Positions 1 through 5,827 are shown, numbered from the stretch's first letter. The stretch: DNA of 8,077 nt from Pseudomonadota bacterium (GCA_023390695.1 JAEWCJ010000312.1:1-8077), one strand, 5' to 3'. Numbers and translations: made by a program. Notes: generated by a model from the sequence alone, not told the origin.

Positions 1-13
1 CCCCCCCCCCCCC
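1..13. other. 13-base poly-C homopolymer at the window edge, probable sequence artefact
   Basis: The window opens with 13 consecutive C. On the coding (minus) strand this is a G-run inside the patatin glycine-loop codons. Family members normally have Ala-Phe-Gly after GGGADG, which needs GCN TTY GGN rather than all G. The run replaces expected sequence and sits exactly at the end, so a low-quality contig end is the simplest reading. Confidence 0.6.
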
Positions 14-235
14 GTCCGCGCCGCCTCCGGACAACGCGATCACGTTGAGGTCCTGCTTGGCGACCAGGGCGCGTTCGGCAGGCGTGAGAACGCGCGTGCG
101 GTCGTCAAATAGCGCGACCGCACCCCAATGGGTGCTCGTGCGTGCTTCTTCCGTCAGGTTGCGATCCACCGGCAGACATGCCGACAGAACCAACGCTGCC
201 GCAAATGCAACAGTCACGGTCAAGCGACGGTACAC
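1..235 (-). CDS. Patatin-like phospholipase family lipoprotein, N-terminal fragment
   Basis: Only the first 78 codons lie in the window; the gene runs off the left edge. From a GTG start the product begins MYRRLTVTV and has a hydrophobic stretch ending in the lipobox LSAC (Cys20), so it should be an exported, lipid-anchored protein. After about 45 residues comes NVIALSGGGADG (residues 64-75). The G-G-G glycine loop after a hydrophobic strand is the oxyanion-hole signature that opens the patatin domain (Ser-Asp lipid acyl hydrolases). Members of this lipoprotein subgroup usually continue with A-F-G and reach the GxSxG nucleophile some tens of residues later, outside this window. The GTG at 233-235 was chosen because a G-run (GGGGGG) lies about 8 bases upstream and because the signal peptide starts there with no extra residues. 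The last four visible codons are all GGG and lie in a suspicious poly-C run, so residues 75-78 are not trustworthy. The family assignment is fairly secure; the substrate is unknown. Confidence 0.78.
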   Translation of the reverse strand, partial: MYRRLTVTVAFAAALVLSACLPVDRNLTEEARTSTHWGAVALFDDRTRVLTPAERALVAKQDLNVIALSGGGADGGGG

Positions 236-262
236 GTCTGGAGCCCCCCAAAATCCGCGGAT

Positions 263-291
263 AAAATACCCCTTGGCGGAATTGCACGCAA
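263..291 (-). promoter_or_regulatory. Candidate sigma-70-type promoter of the patatin-like lipoprotein gene
   Basis: Read on the minus strand, TTGCGT (286-291) and TATTTT (263-268) are separated by 17 bases. This is a weak -35 (3/6) and a fair -10 (4/6) with ideal spacing. It would start transcription near 256, about 20 bases ahead of the GTG start. It is a pattern match only. Confidence 0.3.
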
Positions 292-303
292 TAATTGAAA
301 AAA

Positions 304-335
304 TTAACCATATGTGATGGCTAATTAAGTTAATT
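304..335. promoter_or_regulatory. AT-rich operator-like segment: TTAACCAT box plus 13-bp palindrome
   Basis: This lies in the 216-base divergent gap between the two lipoprotein genes, which is strikingly AT-rich against the GC-rich surroundings. It contains TTAACCAT (304-311), identical to the half-site described for the alphaproteobacterial cell-cycle regulator CtrA, and a perfect palindrome AATTAA-G-TTAATT (323-335). The second TTAA of a full CtrA site (TTAA-N7-TTAA) is not present at the right spacing. AT-rich tracts with TpA steps are also targets of Ros/MucR-type regulators. Which protein binds, if any, is unknown. Confidence 0.3.
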
Positions 336-451
336 GCTGTCATTTGGCAGGCGTCGCAGGCCGGCGTCCCGTGTTAAATGGAGGCGGCTGCCCGCTTGCA
401 TGAAGTGGAGCAGCCCTCCAGAGTAAAGATGTGGGAGCGAGGGTCGGGGAC

Positions 452-946
452 ATGTTGCCTGTTGCGTCAGCTTTTTCGTTGAAATCCGTCACCGTGGTAG
501 TTTCAGGATTGCTGCTGGCGGCCTGCGCCAGCCAGGGGCCGAGCCCCTCGACCATGGCGCCGGTGGCCGCTCCCGAAATCCCCCCAGCCGTGAAGCCGCA
601 GGAAATTGCCGGCCGCTGGGGTCTTGCGGCCTTCCATAAGCCGGACGACCGGACCCGCACCGAAGCCGCCGCACGCAATGGTTGCAGGCAGCCCTATGTG
701 ATCGGCCTCGGGTCGAGCGGCGGCGTCATTATGCACATGCCCGATACGGCCCAGCCGCAGGAATTGCGGGTCAAGGGCGCCGCCGGTAACAAGACCTTCA
801 TTGGGCCAGAGGGAGAGCCGGGGGGTATCCAGGATCGCGAGATCACCTCCTTTGATGGGCGGGTCATGACCATTCGCTTCCTGGATCCTGAGGTTGCCGG
901 CCGCTATGGCACGCAAGTTTATGTGCGTTGCGCGCCCCGCGCGTGA
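452..946 (+). CDS. Small secreted lipoprotein of unknown function
   Basis: A 164-residue product if started at the ATG at 452, which is preceded by a G-rich GAGGGTCGGGG stretch; an in-frame GTG at 431 would add seven residues. The N-terminus has Lys11, a hydrophobic core and the lipobox LLAAC (Cys25), so it is predicted to be a lipid-anchored envelope protein. A Pro/Ala-rich linker (about residues 28-50) leads into a compact domain beginning IAGRWGLAAFH (52-62) and running to the end, where YVRC is followed by four residues. Apart from the lipobox, the only cysteines are Cys78 and Cys160, which could form a disulfide in the periplasm. I do not recognise a named family. The opening GRWG and the alternating strand-like pattern suggest a small beta-barrel or lipocalin-like fold, but that is a guess. 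It is 64 bases ahead of the phosphate-uptake pair on the same strand and could be co-transcribed with it. Its existence as a gene is well supported; its function is open. Confidence 0.72.
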   Translation: MLPVASAFSLKSVTVVVSGLLLAACASQGPSPSTMAPVAAPEIPPAVKPQEIAGRWGLAAFHKPDDRTRTEAAARNGCRQPYVIGLGSSGGVIMHMPDTAQPQELRVKGAAGNKTFIGPEGEPGGIQDREITSFDGRVMTIRFLDPEVAGRYGTQVYVRCAPRA

Positions 947-1010
947 CGACAGGCGAGATTTCACCCTCGTAGTTGATTAGCTTCCGGGCCGGAGCTTACG
1001 GGGGATATCG

Positions 1011-1655
1011 ATGATGCGCTGGTTTCATGCCTTGATGCCGAAGGAGGATCGGTTCTTCGATCTGTTTTCGGCGCATGCCAAGGTGCTCGTGGCAGGATCG
1101 CAGGCGCTGCGGGCCATGCTTGAGGGGGGCGACGCGGTCGAGCCCAATTTCCAGCTGGTCATGGACCGGGAGCATGACGCCGACAACATCACCCGTGACG
1201 TTCTGATTGCGGTCCGCCGCAGCTTCATCACGCCCTTCGACCGCGGGAATGTGAAAGACCTGATCACCTCGATGGACAATGCCATCGACCAGATGCAGAA
1301 GACCGCCAAGTCGGTCCAGGTGTTCGACATCCGCCATTTCACGCCGCAGATGAAAGATATGGCGGATGTCATCATCAAGTGTGCGATGCTCGTCGACCAA
1401 GCCATGCCGTTGTTGCGTTCGATCAGCGCGGAAGCCGCGCAATTGAGCCGCATCACCGAGGAGATATCGCGCCTCGAAGGCGTCGCCGACGACCTGCATG
1501 ACGGGGGATTGAAAGAGCTGTACCAGACCTATGGCGGCTCGAATCCGATGGCCTTCATCACCGGCAACGAAGTCTACGACCATCTGGAAAAAGTGGTCGA
1601 CCGGTTCGATGACGTTGCCAACGTCATTCACGGCACCATGATTGAGCACGTCTGA
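1011..1655 (+). CDS. DUF47 / PhoU-like accessory protein of the Pit phosphate transporter
   Basis: 214 residues, the normal length for the DUF47 (Pit accessory, TIGR00153-like) family. It is an all-helical cytoplasmic protein related to PhoU. The opening FHALMPKEDRFFDLFSAHA (5-23) is the typical family N-terminus. Metal-site motifs of the E-x3-D type are visible: EHDAD (54-58), EGVAD (156-160), and the C-terminal helix with Glu193, Asp197 and Asp200-Asp201. SFITPFDRGN (71-80) is the conserved turn between the first two helices. The gene starts at ATG 1011 with GGGGGA five bases upstream; ATG 1014 is an alternative. The stop is 10 bases before pit, so the two are almost certainly one operon. 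In Sinorhizobium meliloti the equivalent orfA-pit pair encodes low-affinity phosphate uptake and is repressed by PhoB under phosphate limitation. The protein is thought to modulate Pit activity, but its exact biochemistry is not settled. Confidence 0.93.
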   Translation: MMRWFHALMPKEDRFFDLFSAHAKVLVAGSQALRAMLEGGDAVEPNFQLVMDREHDADNITRDVLIAVRRSFITPFDRGNVKDLITSMDNAIDQMQKTAKSVQVFDIRHFTPQMKDMADVIIKCAMLVDQAMPLLRSISAEAAQLSRITEEISRLEGVADDLHDGGLKELYQTYGGSNPMAFITGNEVYDHLEKVVDRFDDVANVIHGTMIEHV

Positions 1656-1665
1656 GCGCTGACAC

Positions 1666-2673
1666 ATGGATTTCGTTGCGCTCGCTTTTCCGCTGCTCGT
1701 GGCGCTGATCATCGTCGCGCTTATCTTCGATTTCCTCAACGGCCTGCATGACGCCGCCAATTCCATTGCGACCATCGTGTCGACGCGCGTCCTGCGTCCG
1801 CAATTCGCGGTGGCTTGGGCGGCGTTCTTCAATTTCATCGCCTTCCTGTTTTTTGGTCTGCATGTCGCGCAGACCATCGGCACCGGCATCGTTTCGGCCA
1901 ATGTCGTCGATCCGAGCGTGATCTTTGCTGCGCTGGTCGGCGCGATTTCGTGGAATCTCATCACCTGGTTTTTCGGCCTGCCCTCGAGCTCGTCGCACGC
2001 CCTGATCGGCGGCCTCGTCGGCGCCGGACTGGCCAAGGCGGGAATTTCATCGATCGTCTGGTGGGGCATGGCCAAGACCAGCGCCGCGATCGTGCTGTCG
2101 CCGTTCACCGGCTTTGTGCTGGCGCTCCTCCTGACGTTGTTCGTATCGTGGATGTTCGTTCGCACGACGCCCTATGGCGTCGACATCATCTTCCGCTACA
2201 TGCAATTTGTCTCCGCATCGCTGTACTCGCTGGGACATGGCGGCAACGATGCGCAGAAGACCATGGGCATCATTGCGGCCCTGCTGTTCTCGCAGGGCTA
2301 TCTCGGCGGCGAATTCCATGTGCCGTTCTGGGTGGTGATCACCTGTCAGGCGGCGATGGGCCTGGGCACGCTGATGGGCGGCTGGCGGATCGTGAAGACC
2401 ATGGGGTCGAAGATCACGCGGCTGACCCCGGTCCAGGGCTTTTGCGCGGAGACCGGCGGCGCGATCACCTTGTTCGCGGCCACTTATCTGGGCATTCCGG
2501 TGTCGACCACGCACACCATCACCGGTGCGATTATCGGCGTCGGTGCCGCCCGCAAGATGTCGGCCGTGCGCTGGGGCATTGCCGGCAATATCGTGATCGC
2601 CTGGATCATCACCATTCCCGCAGCCGGCCTGATCTCTGCGTTCACCTACTTGGCGGTCGAATATTTCCGCTAG
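1666..2673 (+). CDS. pit: Inorganic phosphate transporter, PiT family
   Basis: 335 residues, a very hydrophobic integral inner-membrane protein of the PiT (PF01384) family that imports phosphate, probably as a metal-phosphate complex driven by a cation gradient. The two inverted-topology repeats each carry their signature. The N-terminal half has NGLHDAANS (25-33) followed by TIVSTRVL and GLPSSSSHAL (104-113). The C-terminal half has GHGGNDAQK (190-198), then GFCAETGG (258-265) and GIPVSTTHTITG (276-287). It lacks the long central hydrophilic loop that makes E. coli PitA about 500 residues and is of the shorter alphaproteobacterial type. It sits 10 bases after the DUF47 gene, the usual pairing. 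No Pho box was convincing upstream of the pair, so phosphate control is inferred from relatives only. Full length, with no sign of damage. Confidence 0.96.
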   Translation: MDFVALAFPLLVALIIVALIFDFLNGLHDAANSIATIVSTRVLRPQFAVAWAAFFNFIAFLFFGLHVAQTIGTGIVSANVVDPSVIFAALVGAISWNLITWFFGLPSSSSHALIGGLVGAGLAKAGISSIVWWGMAKTSAAIVLSPFTGFVLALLLTLFVSWMFVRTTPYGVDIIFRYMQFVSASLYSLGHGGNDAQKTMGIIAALLFSQGYLGGEFHVPFWVVITCQAAMGLGTLMGGWRIVKTMGSKITRLTPVQGFCAETGGAITLFAATYLGIPVSTTHTITGAIIGVGAARKMSAVRWGIAGNIVIAWIITIPAAGLISAFTYLAVEYFR

Positions 2674-2733
2674 GCGCCACGCATTTCATTCTGGCGTAGA
2701 TGCCGTCCGGATGTGCTAGGTTTGCGCATCCGG
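2674..2733 (+). repeat. Two consecutive inverted repeats (RNA hairpins) between pit and the MFS gene
   Basis: The first is CGCCA (2675-2679) paired with TGGCG (2692-2696) across a 12-base loop, directly after the pit stop codon. The second is much stronger: 2707-2716 pairs with 2724-2733 (CCGGATGTGC / GCGCATCCGG), ten pairs with a single U-G wobble and a seven-base loop. No T-run follows either stem, so neither is a standard intrinsic terminator. The second ends only nine bases before the MFS ATG, where a Shine-Dalgarno would normally lie. It could act on translation of the MFS gene, protect the pit 3' end, or be a palindromic operator. Confidence 0.7.
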
Positions 2734-2742
2734 TCTCACCAC

Positions 2743-3936
2743 ATGCCTCATCCCCGAGACTTCATATTCGGTCCCTGGCGCGCCGTTTCCGTGCTCGGCC
2801 TGACGCAGATTCTGACCTGGGGCATCCTGTTCTATCCGCCCGTGCTGACGATGCCGCTGATCGCGGCCGACCGTGGCTGGTCGCTTGCTTTTGCAATGGG
2901 CGGTTTTTCCCTGGCGCTGCTGGTTTCGGGTTTCGTGGCTCCAACCGTCGGCAGCCTGATCGATCGGTTCGGCGGCCATGTCGTGATGGCCGCAGGGTCG
3001 CTGGTTGGTGCGGCGGGCCTCGTTCTGTTGGTGCACGCAACCAATCCGGTTCTCTATATGGCGGTGTGGGTTGTGCTCGGCGCCGCAATCGCCGCCAATC
3101 TCTACGATCCCGCTTTCGCCACTCTCGGGCGGATTTTCGGGACGGCGGCGCGGCGGCCGATCACCGCGCTGACCTTCGCCGGCGGGTTTGCATCGACGGT
3201 GAGCTGGCCGTCGACGCAATTTCTCCTGAGCATGACCGACTGGCGTACGACCTATCTGATCTATGCGGGCGTGTTCGCCTGCGTGGTTGCGCCGCTGCAT
3301 GCCTTTGCGCTGCCGCGCGGTCGTGCCGCGGCCGAAATCGTTGCCGACACCATAGCGACGCCGCCAAAGGCCGTGTTGCCGTCCAACGGAATCGCCTTCG
3401 CCTTGGTCGCGGCAGGATTTGCCATCTATGCCTTCGTGCCTTCCGGTCTGGCGGCGCATCTGCTCGCCATGTTTGGCCGCGCGGGGATCGATGCATCGAC
3501 CGCGGTGCTGATCGGCGCATTGTTCGGGCCGTCGCAAGTCGCGGCCCGGCTTTGTGAGTTTGTCTTTGCCGGCCACAAACACCCGCTTGTTGTGGCGCGT
3601 TTCGCGCTGGCGCTGCTGGTGGGAAGCTTTGCTCTCGCGGCGGTGTTCGGGTTTTCGATTCCCGTCGCCATCGCATTCGCGATCATGTTCGGCGCGGCCA
3701 ACGGGCTGATGACGATTGCGCGCGGCGCGGTGCCGCTCGCTCTGTTCGGCGCGGCGGGCTACGGCCGCCTGCTGGGCCGCATCGCCAAGCCGTTCCAGAT
3801 CATGCAGGCGGTCGCGCCGGTCATTCTGGCTTTCGTCATCGAGCGAAATTCGGACTTTGCCGGACTGACGCTCACCGCTGCCTGCGCATGCCTCGCGCTG
3901 GCGTGTCTCTTCGCCATCAGACGGCCGCCTGCCTGA
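2743..3936 (+). CDS. Major facilitator superfamily (MFS) transporter, substrate unknown
   Basis: 397 residues from ATG 2743, the usual size for a 12-helix MFS permease of the inner membrane. The start was preferred over the in-frame GTG at 2713, because that codon lies inside a hairpin arm and the ten residues it adds are not membrane-like. Helix 1 follows the amphipathic opening FGPWRAVSVLGLTQILTWG. The loop between helices 2 and 3 carries GSLIDRFGG (70-78), the MFS motif A (G-x-L-x-D-R-x-G). A second region rich in small residues (GAANGLMTIARGAVPLALFG) occurs in the C-terminal half. The general type resembles uptake or efflux permeases of small organic anions, but substrate cannot be read from the sequence. 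There is no clear Shine-Dalgarno, and a strong hairpin lies where one would be expected. It follows pit by 69 bases on the same strand and may be partly read through from it. It converges on cheZ with 6 bases between stops and no intrinsic terminator. Confidence 0.88.
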   Translation: MPHPRDFIFGPWRAVSVLGLTQILTWGILFYPPVLTMPLIAADRGWSLAFAMGGFSLALLVSGFVAPTVGSLIDRFGGHVVMAAGSLVGAAGLVLLVHATNPVLYMAVWVVLGAAIAANLYDPAFATLGRIFGTAARRPITALTFAGGFASTVSWPSTQFLLSMTDWRTTYLIYAGVFACVVAPLHAFALPRGRAAAEIVADTIATPPKAVLPSNGIAFALVAAGFAIYAFVPSGLAAHLLAMFGRAGIDASTAVLIGALFGPSQVAARLCEFVFAGHKHPLVVARFALALLVGSFALAAVFGFSIPVAIAFAIMFGAANGLMTIARGAVPLALFGAAGYGRLLGRIAKPFQIMQAVAPVILAFVIERNSDFAGLTLTAACACLALACLFAIRRPPA

Positions 3937-3942
3937 CAGGAG

Positions 3943-4659
3943 TCAGTGAAACAGCTTGTCGATGTCTTCCTGCGACGTGTGGCCGGTATCGCCTTCGAGC
4001 TTGGGCCCGCTCAGCAATCCGTCTGCACCGGTGGCCGGGGACAGGATGCTCTCGGCATTGAATCGCTCGATGACGCTCCAGATTTCCGTCATGCGCGCCA
4101 GATGGTCCTCGACCATGTTGAGGGTGGCAACCACCTTGGCGATGCGCTGACCGGTCAGGTCCTGGAAATTGCAGGCCTCGAACAATTCGGTCACGCGGTC
4201 CTGGATGTCCTGTACGAGATCTTTTTCATAGTTGTTCTTGAGTAATGCGGACAGGTTGCGCGCGGCATCGTCGATGCTTTCCGCCGACTTGAGAATTTGA
4301 TTGGTGGCCTGTTCGGTGCCGTCGACAACGGCTTCGAGCTCGTTGGTGACGCGGGTGATACGGCTGTCGTCGAAACCCTGATCCTGCAGCGTGACGATCT
4401 CTTCCTTGGTCTGCTTGATCGCTTCGCCGATGACGTCGAGCTCGATTTTGAGCTTGCGCGCTTCCGACGCGGGAATTTGCAGCGCAGGCTCGGGTTGATC
4501 CTTGGCGCGGCCCAGCCTCGCGATCTCGGCGCGCAATTCCTTCAGTTCGGCCAGAATCTCCGCGTTCGTCGCAACCGGGTCCGTCCGCTCGTCGCGATTT
4601 TCGGACGGTGTGGCACCCAACAATTCTTCGATGCGAAATACCTTGCGCTGATCCGGCAT
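3943..4659 (-). CDS. cheZ: CheZ-family protein phosphatase (CheY-P phosphatase)
   Basis: 238 residues from the ATG at 4657-4659. A TTG six bases further upstream would abut the AGGG Shine-Dalgarno, whereas the ATG is spaced six bases from it. The protein is hydrophilic and helical. It has a charged N-terminal region with a coiled-coil-like stretch (EILAELKELRAEIARL, about 34-49), then the long helical hairpin of CheZ. The catalytic signature NFQDLTGQRIAKVV (164-177) contains Asp167 and Gln171, equivalent to Asp143 and Gln147 of E. coli CheZ, which position water to hydrolyse phospho-CheY. A flexible Gly/Pro/Ser-rich linker (about 206-228) ends in the acidic-hydrophobic tail SQEDIDKLFH, the expected CheY-binding peptide. 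It therefore quenches the flagellar or other CheY signal in the cytoplasm. No other chemotaxis gene is in the window, so it is an orphan locus here. The upstream divergent gap holds a TTAACCAT box. Confidence 0.93.
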   Translation of the reverse strand: MPDQRKVFRIEELLGATPSENRDERTDPVATNAEILAELKELRAEIARLGRAKDQPEPALQIPASEARKLKIELDVIGEAIKQTKEEIVTLQDQGFDDSRITRVTNELEAVVDGTEQATNQILKSAESIDDAARNLSALLKNNYEKDLVQDIQDRVTELFEACNFQDLTGQRIAKVVATLNMVEDHLARMTEIWSVIERFNAESILSPATGADGLLSGPKLEGDTGHTSQEDIDKLFH

Positions 4660-4943
4660 GGCCAACCCTGAATGTTGCTCTTGGTGTTTGTTGTTGTTCT
4701 TCTAGCGCAGGGCGCTTAACGCGCGGTTCATGTGGCGGTTGGCGATTTCGTGTCTCGTTAACCATGATGCTCGGGCTTTCATTCAAAATAAACGCTAATC
4801 CAACGTAAGCGGCTCGGGGTGACCGCTGGCGCAACTCCCGGTCCGCGCCTTTACCAATCAGTTGATTTTTTACCATGTACTCGGATGCGAAGCGGGAAGC
4901 GGTGTTTGCGCTTTCCGTCGGCGGTCTAGTGAAGAGTACGTCG
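4660..4943. promoter_or_regulatory. Divergent intergenic region between cheZ and the L,D-transpeptidase, with a TTAACCAT box
   Basis: About 284 bases with no supportable gene. TTAACCAT at 4758-4765 matches the alphaproteobacterial CtrA half-site and is about 100 bases upstream of the cheZ start; a further TTAA core lies at 4716-4719. The cheZ leader nearest the start reads as CAA-rich RNA (GAAGAACAACAACAAACACC, on the minus strand, 4684-4703), with a small AGCGC-AGG-GCGCT hairpin just before it (4704-4716). On the other side, the segment 4861-4943 is translatable in the frame of the transpeptidase but lacks a ribosome-binding site at its ATG (4875). I take it as leader, though a longer N-terminus is possible. 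Confidence 0.4.
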
Positions 4944-5798
4944 ATGCACCGAGTAATGAGTGTCGCGCTCGTGATGAGTGCGTGCGGTTTGCCTGTCGCG
5001 CAGGCGCAACCCATCCAGTTGGCTCCACCCGCGAGCATGAATGCGCCGGACGTGCAGGCGATGCCTGTGCGTTATGGCGCCGAACCCGATCTCGGGGGCG
5101 GCTTCATCGAGTTCCTGTTCGGTGGCGGCAATCAGGGCCGTGCGCCGCGCTACCAGCAGGCCCCTGCATATCAGCAGGCCCGCGCATACGAGCCGCCGCC
5201 GGCTTATCATCGCGCGCCGGCATACGGCTCTTCGTATAGAGAGCCCGCAGGTTATCCGCATTACCAGCACGAGCCGCTGCTGCAGTCGGCGCCGCCGCCA
5301 CCGCCGATGCACGTGCATCGTGGACCGGCGGCCGAGCCCGCCCAGCCGGCGATCGATCCGCGCTATCTGAAACAGATCGTGCCCTATACCGGCAAGGAAA
5401 AGCCCGGCACCGTCATTGTCGATACGCCGAGCAAGTTTCTTTATCTCGTGCAGCCGGGCGGCAAGGCGCTGCGATACGGCATCGGTGTTGGCCGTCCCGG
5501 TTTCACCTGGGCGGGTGTGAAGACCGTTTCGCAAAAGCGGGAATGGCCGGACTGGCGGCCGCCGGCGGAAATGCTCAGGCGCAGGCCGGATCTGCCGACA
5601 TATATGCCCGGCGGGCCGGACAATCCGCTCGGCGCCCGTGCGCTCTATCTCGGATCCTCGCTGTATCGCATCCACGGTTCGAATGAACCGTGGACGATCG
5701 GACAGGCGGTGTCCTCGGGCTGCATCCGCATGCGCAATGAGGACGTGATCGATCTGTACGAGCAGGTGAAGGTCGGCGCGAGGGTGGTCGTGATCTAG
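4944..5798 (+). CDS. L,D-transpeptidase with YkuD (ErfK/YbiS) catalytic domain, exported
   Basis: 284 residues from ATG 4944, which has GAAGAG seven bases upstream; in-frame ATG 4875 and GTG 4929 are alternatives without good ribosome sites. The start MHRVMSVALVMSACGLPVAQAQ is a cleavable signal peptide (Ala-Gln-Ala before Gln). A cysteine occurs inside it but the -3 position is Met, so a lipoprotein is less likely. Residues about 45-135 are a Pro/Tyr/Gln-rich low-complexity linker with tandem hexapeptides. The YkuD domain follows: GTVIVDTPSKFLYLV, GIGVGRPGF, then the catalytic block with His244-Gly245 and SSGCIRM (257-263), Cys260 being the nucleophile and Arg262 the conserved partner. Such enzymes form meso-DAP to meso-DAP cross-links in peptidoglycan or attach outer-membrane proteins to it in the periplasm. 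All key residues are present, and the gene ends at a strong terminator. The exact reaction type cannot be read from the sequence. Confidence 0.92.
   Translation: MHRVMSVALVMSACGLPVAQAQPIQLAPPASMNAPDVQAMPVRYGAEPDLGGGFIEFLFGGGNQGRAPRYQQAPAYQQARAYEPPPAYHRAPAYGSSYREPAGYPHYQHEPLLQSAPPPPPMHVHRGPAAEPAQPAIDPRYLKQIVPYTGKEKPGTVIVDTPSKFLYLVQPGGKALRYGIGVGRPGFTWAGVKTVSQKREWPDWRPPAEMLRRRPDLPTYMPGGPDNPLGARALYLGSSLYRIHGSNEPWTIGQAVSSGCIRMRNEDVIDLYEQVKVGARVVVI
5151..5222 (+). repeat. Four tandem 18-base units encoding Y-x-x-x-x-A hexapeptides in the L,D-transpeptidase linker
   Basis: The units read YQQAPA, YQQARA, YEPPPA, YHRAPA, with no gap between them. The first two share most bases (CAGCAGGCC in both); the later ones have diverged in codons but keep Tyr first and Ala last. 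A degenerate continuation with more Tyr and Pro (YGSSYREPAGYPHY) follows. The pattern indicates expansion by duplication of an 18-base unit. Confidence 0.85.
5671..5694. repeat. Perfect 10-bp inverted repeat with 4-base loop inside the transpeptidase catalytic motif
   Basis: TCCACGGTTC (5671-5680) is the exact reverse complement of GAACCGTGGA (5685-5694), with GAAT as loop. It covers the codons for the catalytic His-Gly and the conserved Asn-Glu-Pro-Trp. No T-run follows, so it is not a terminator. It may simply result from codon choice for a conserved peptide. Confidence 0.8.
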
Positions 5799-5827
5799 TT
5801 TTGCCGGCGACACCTTGGTTGCAAATA

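Noticed and set aside
337..343. CTGTCAT, resembling half of a Pho box
   Set aside because: The second half expected after a four-base spacer (CAGGCGT here) does not match, and the site is not close to the DUF47-pit start. A reverse-oriented CTGTCGT near 945-951 likewise lacks its partner.
979..996. Imperfect inverted repeat AGCTTCCGG/CCGGAGCT before the DUF47 gene
   Set aside because: It needs a bulged T and leaves almost no loop; no T-run follows, so it is neither a terminator nor a convincing regulatory stem.
996..2165. 389-codon open frame on the minus strand
   Set aside because: It lies opposite the DUF47 and pit genes, whose motifs are unmistakable. The product is Arg/His-rich without a recognisable domain and is a shadow caused by high GC content.
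2713..2742. GTG start for the MFS transporter
   Set aside because: It sits in a hairpin arm, has no Shine-Dalgarno, and adds ten non-hydrophobic residues. ATG 2743 is also without a good Shine-Dalgarno but gives the normal MFS length.
4875..4943. Longer N-terminus of the L,D-transpeptidase from ATG 4875
   Set aside because: There is no ribosome-binding site, and the 23 extra residues would bury the signal peptide; ATG 4944 fits better.
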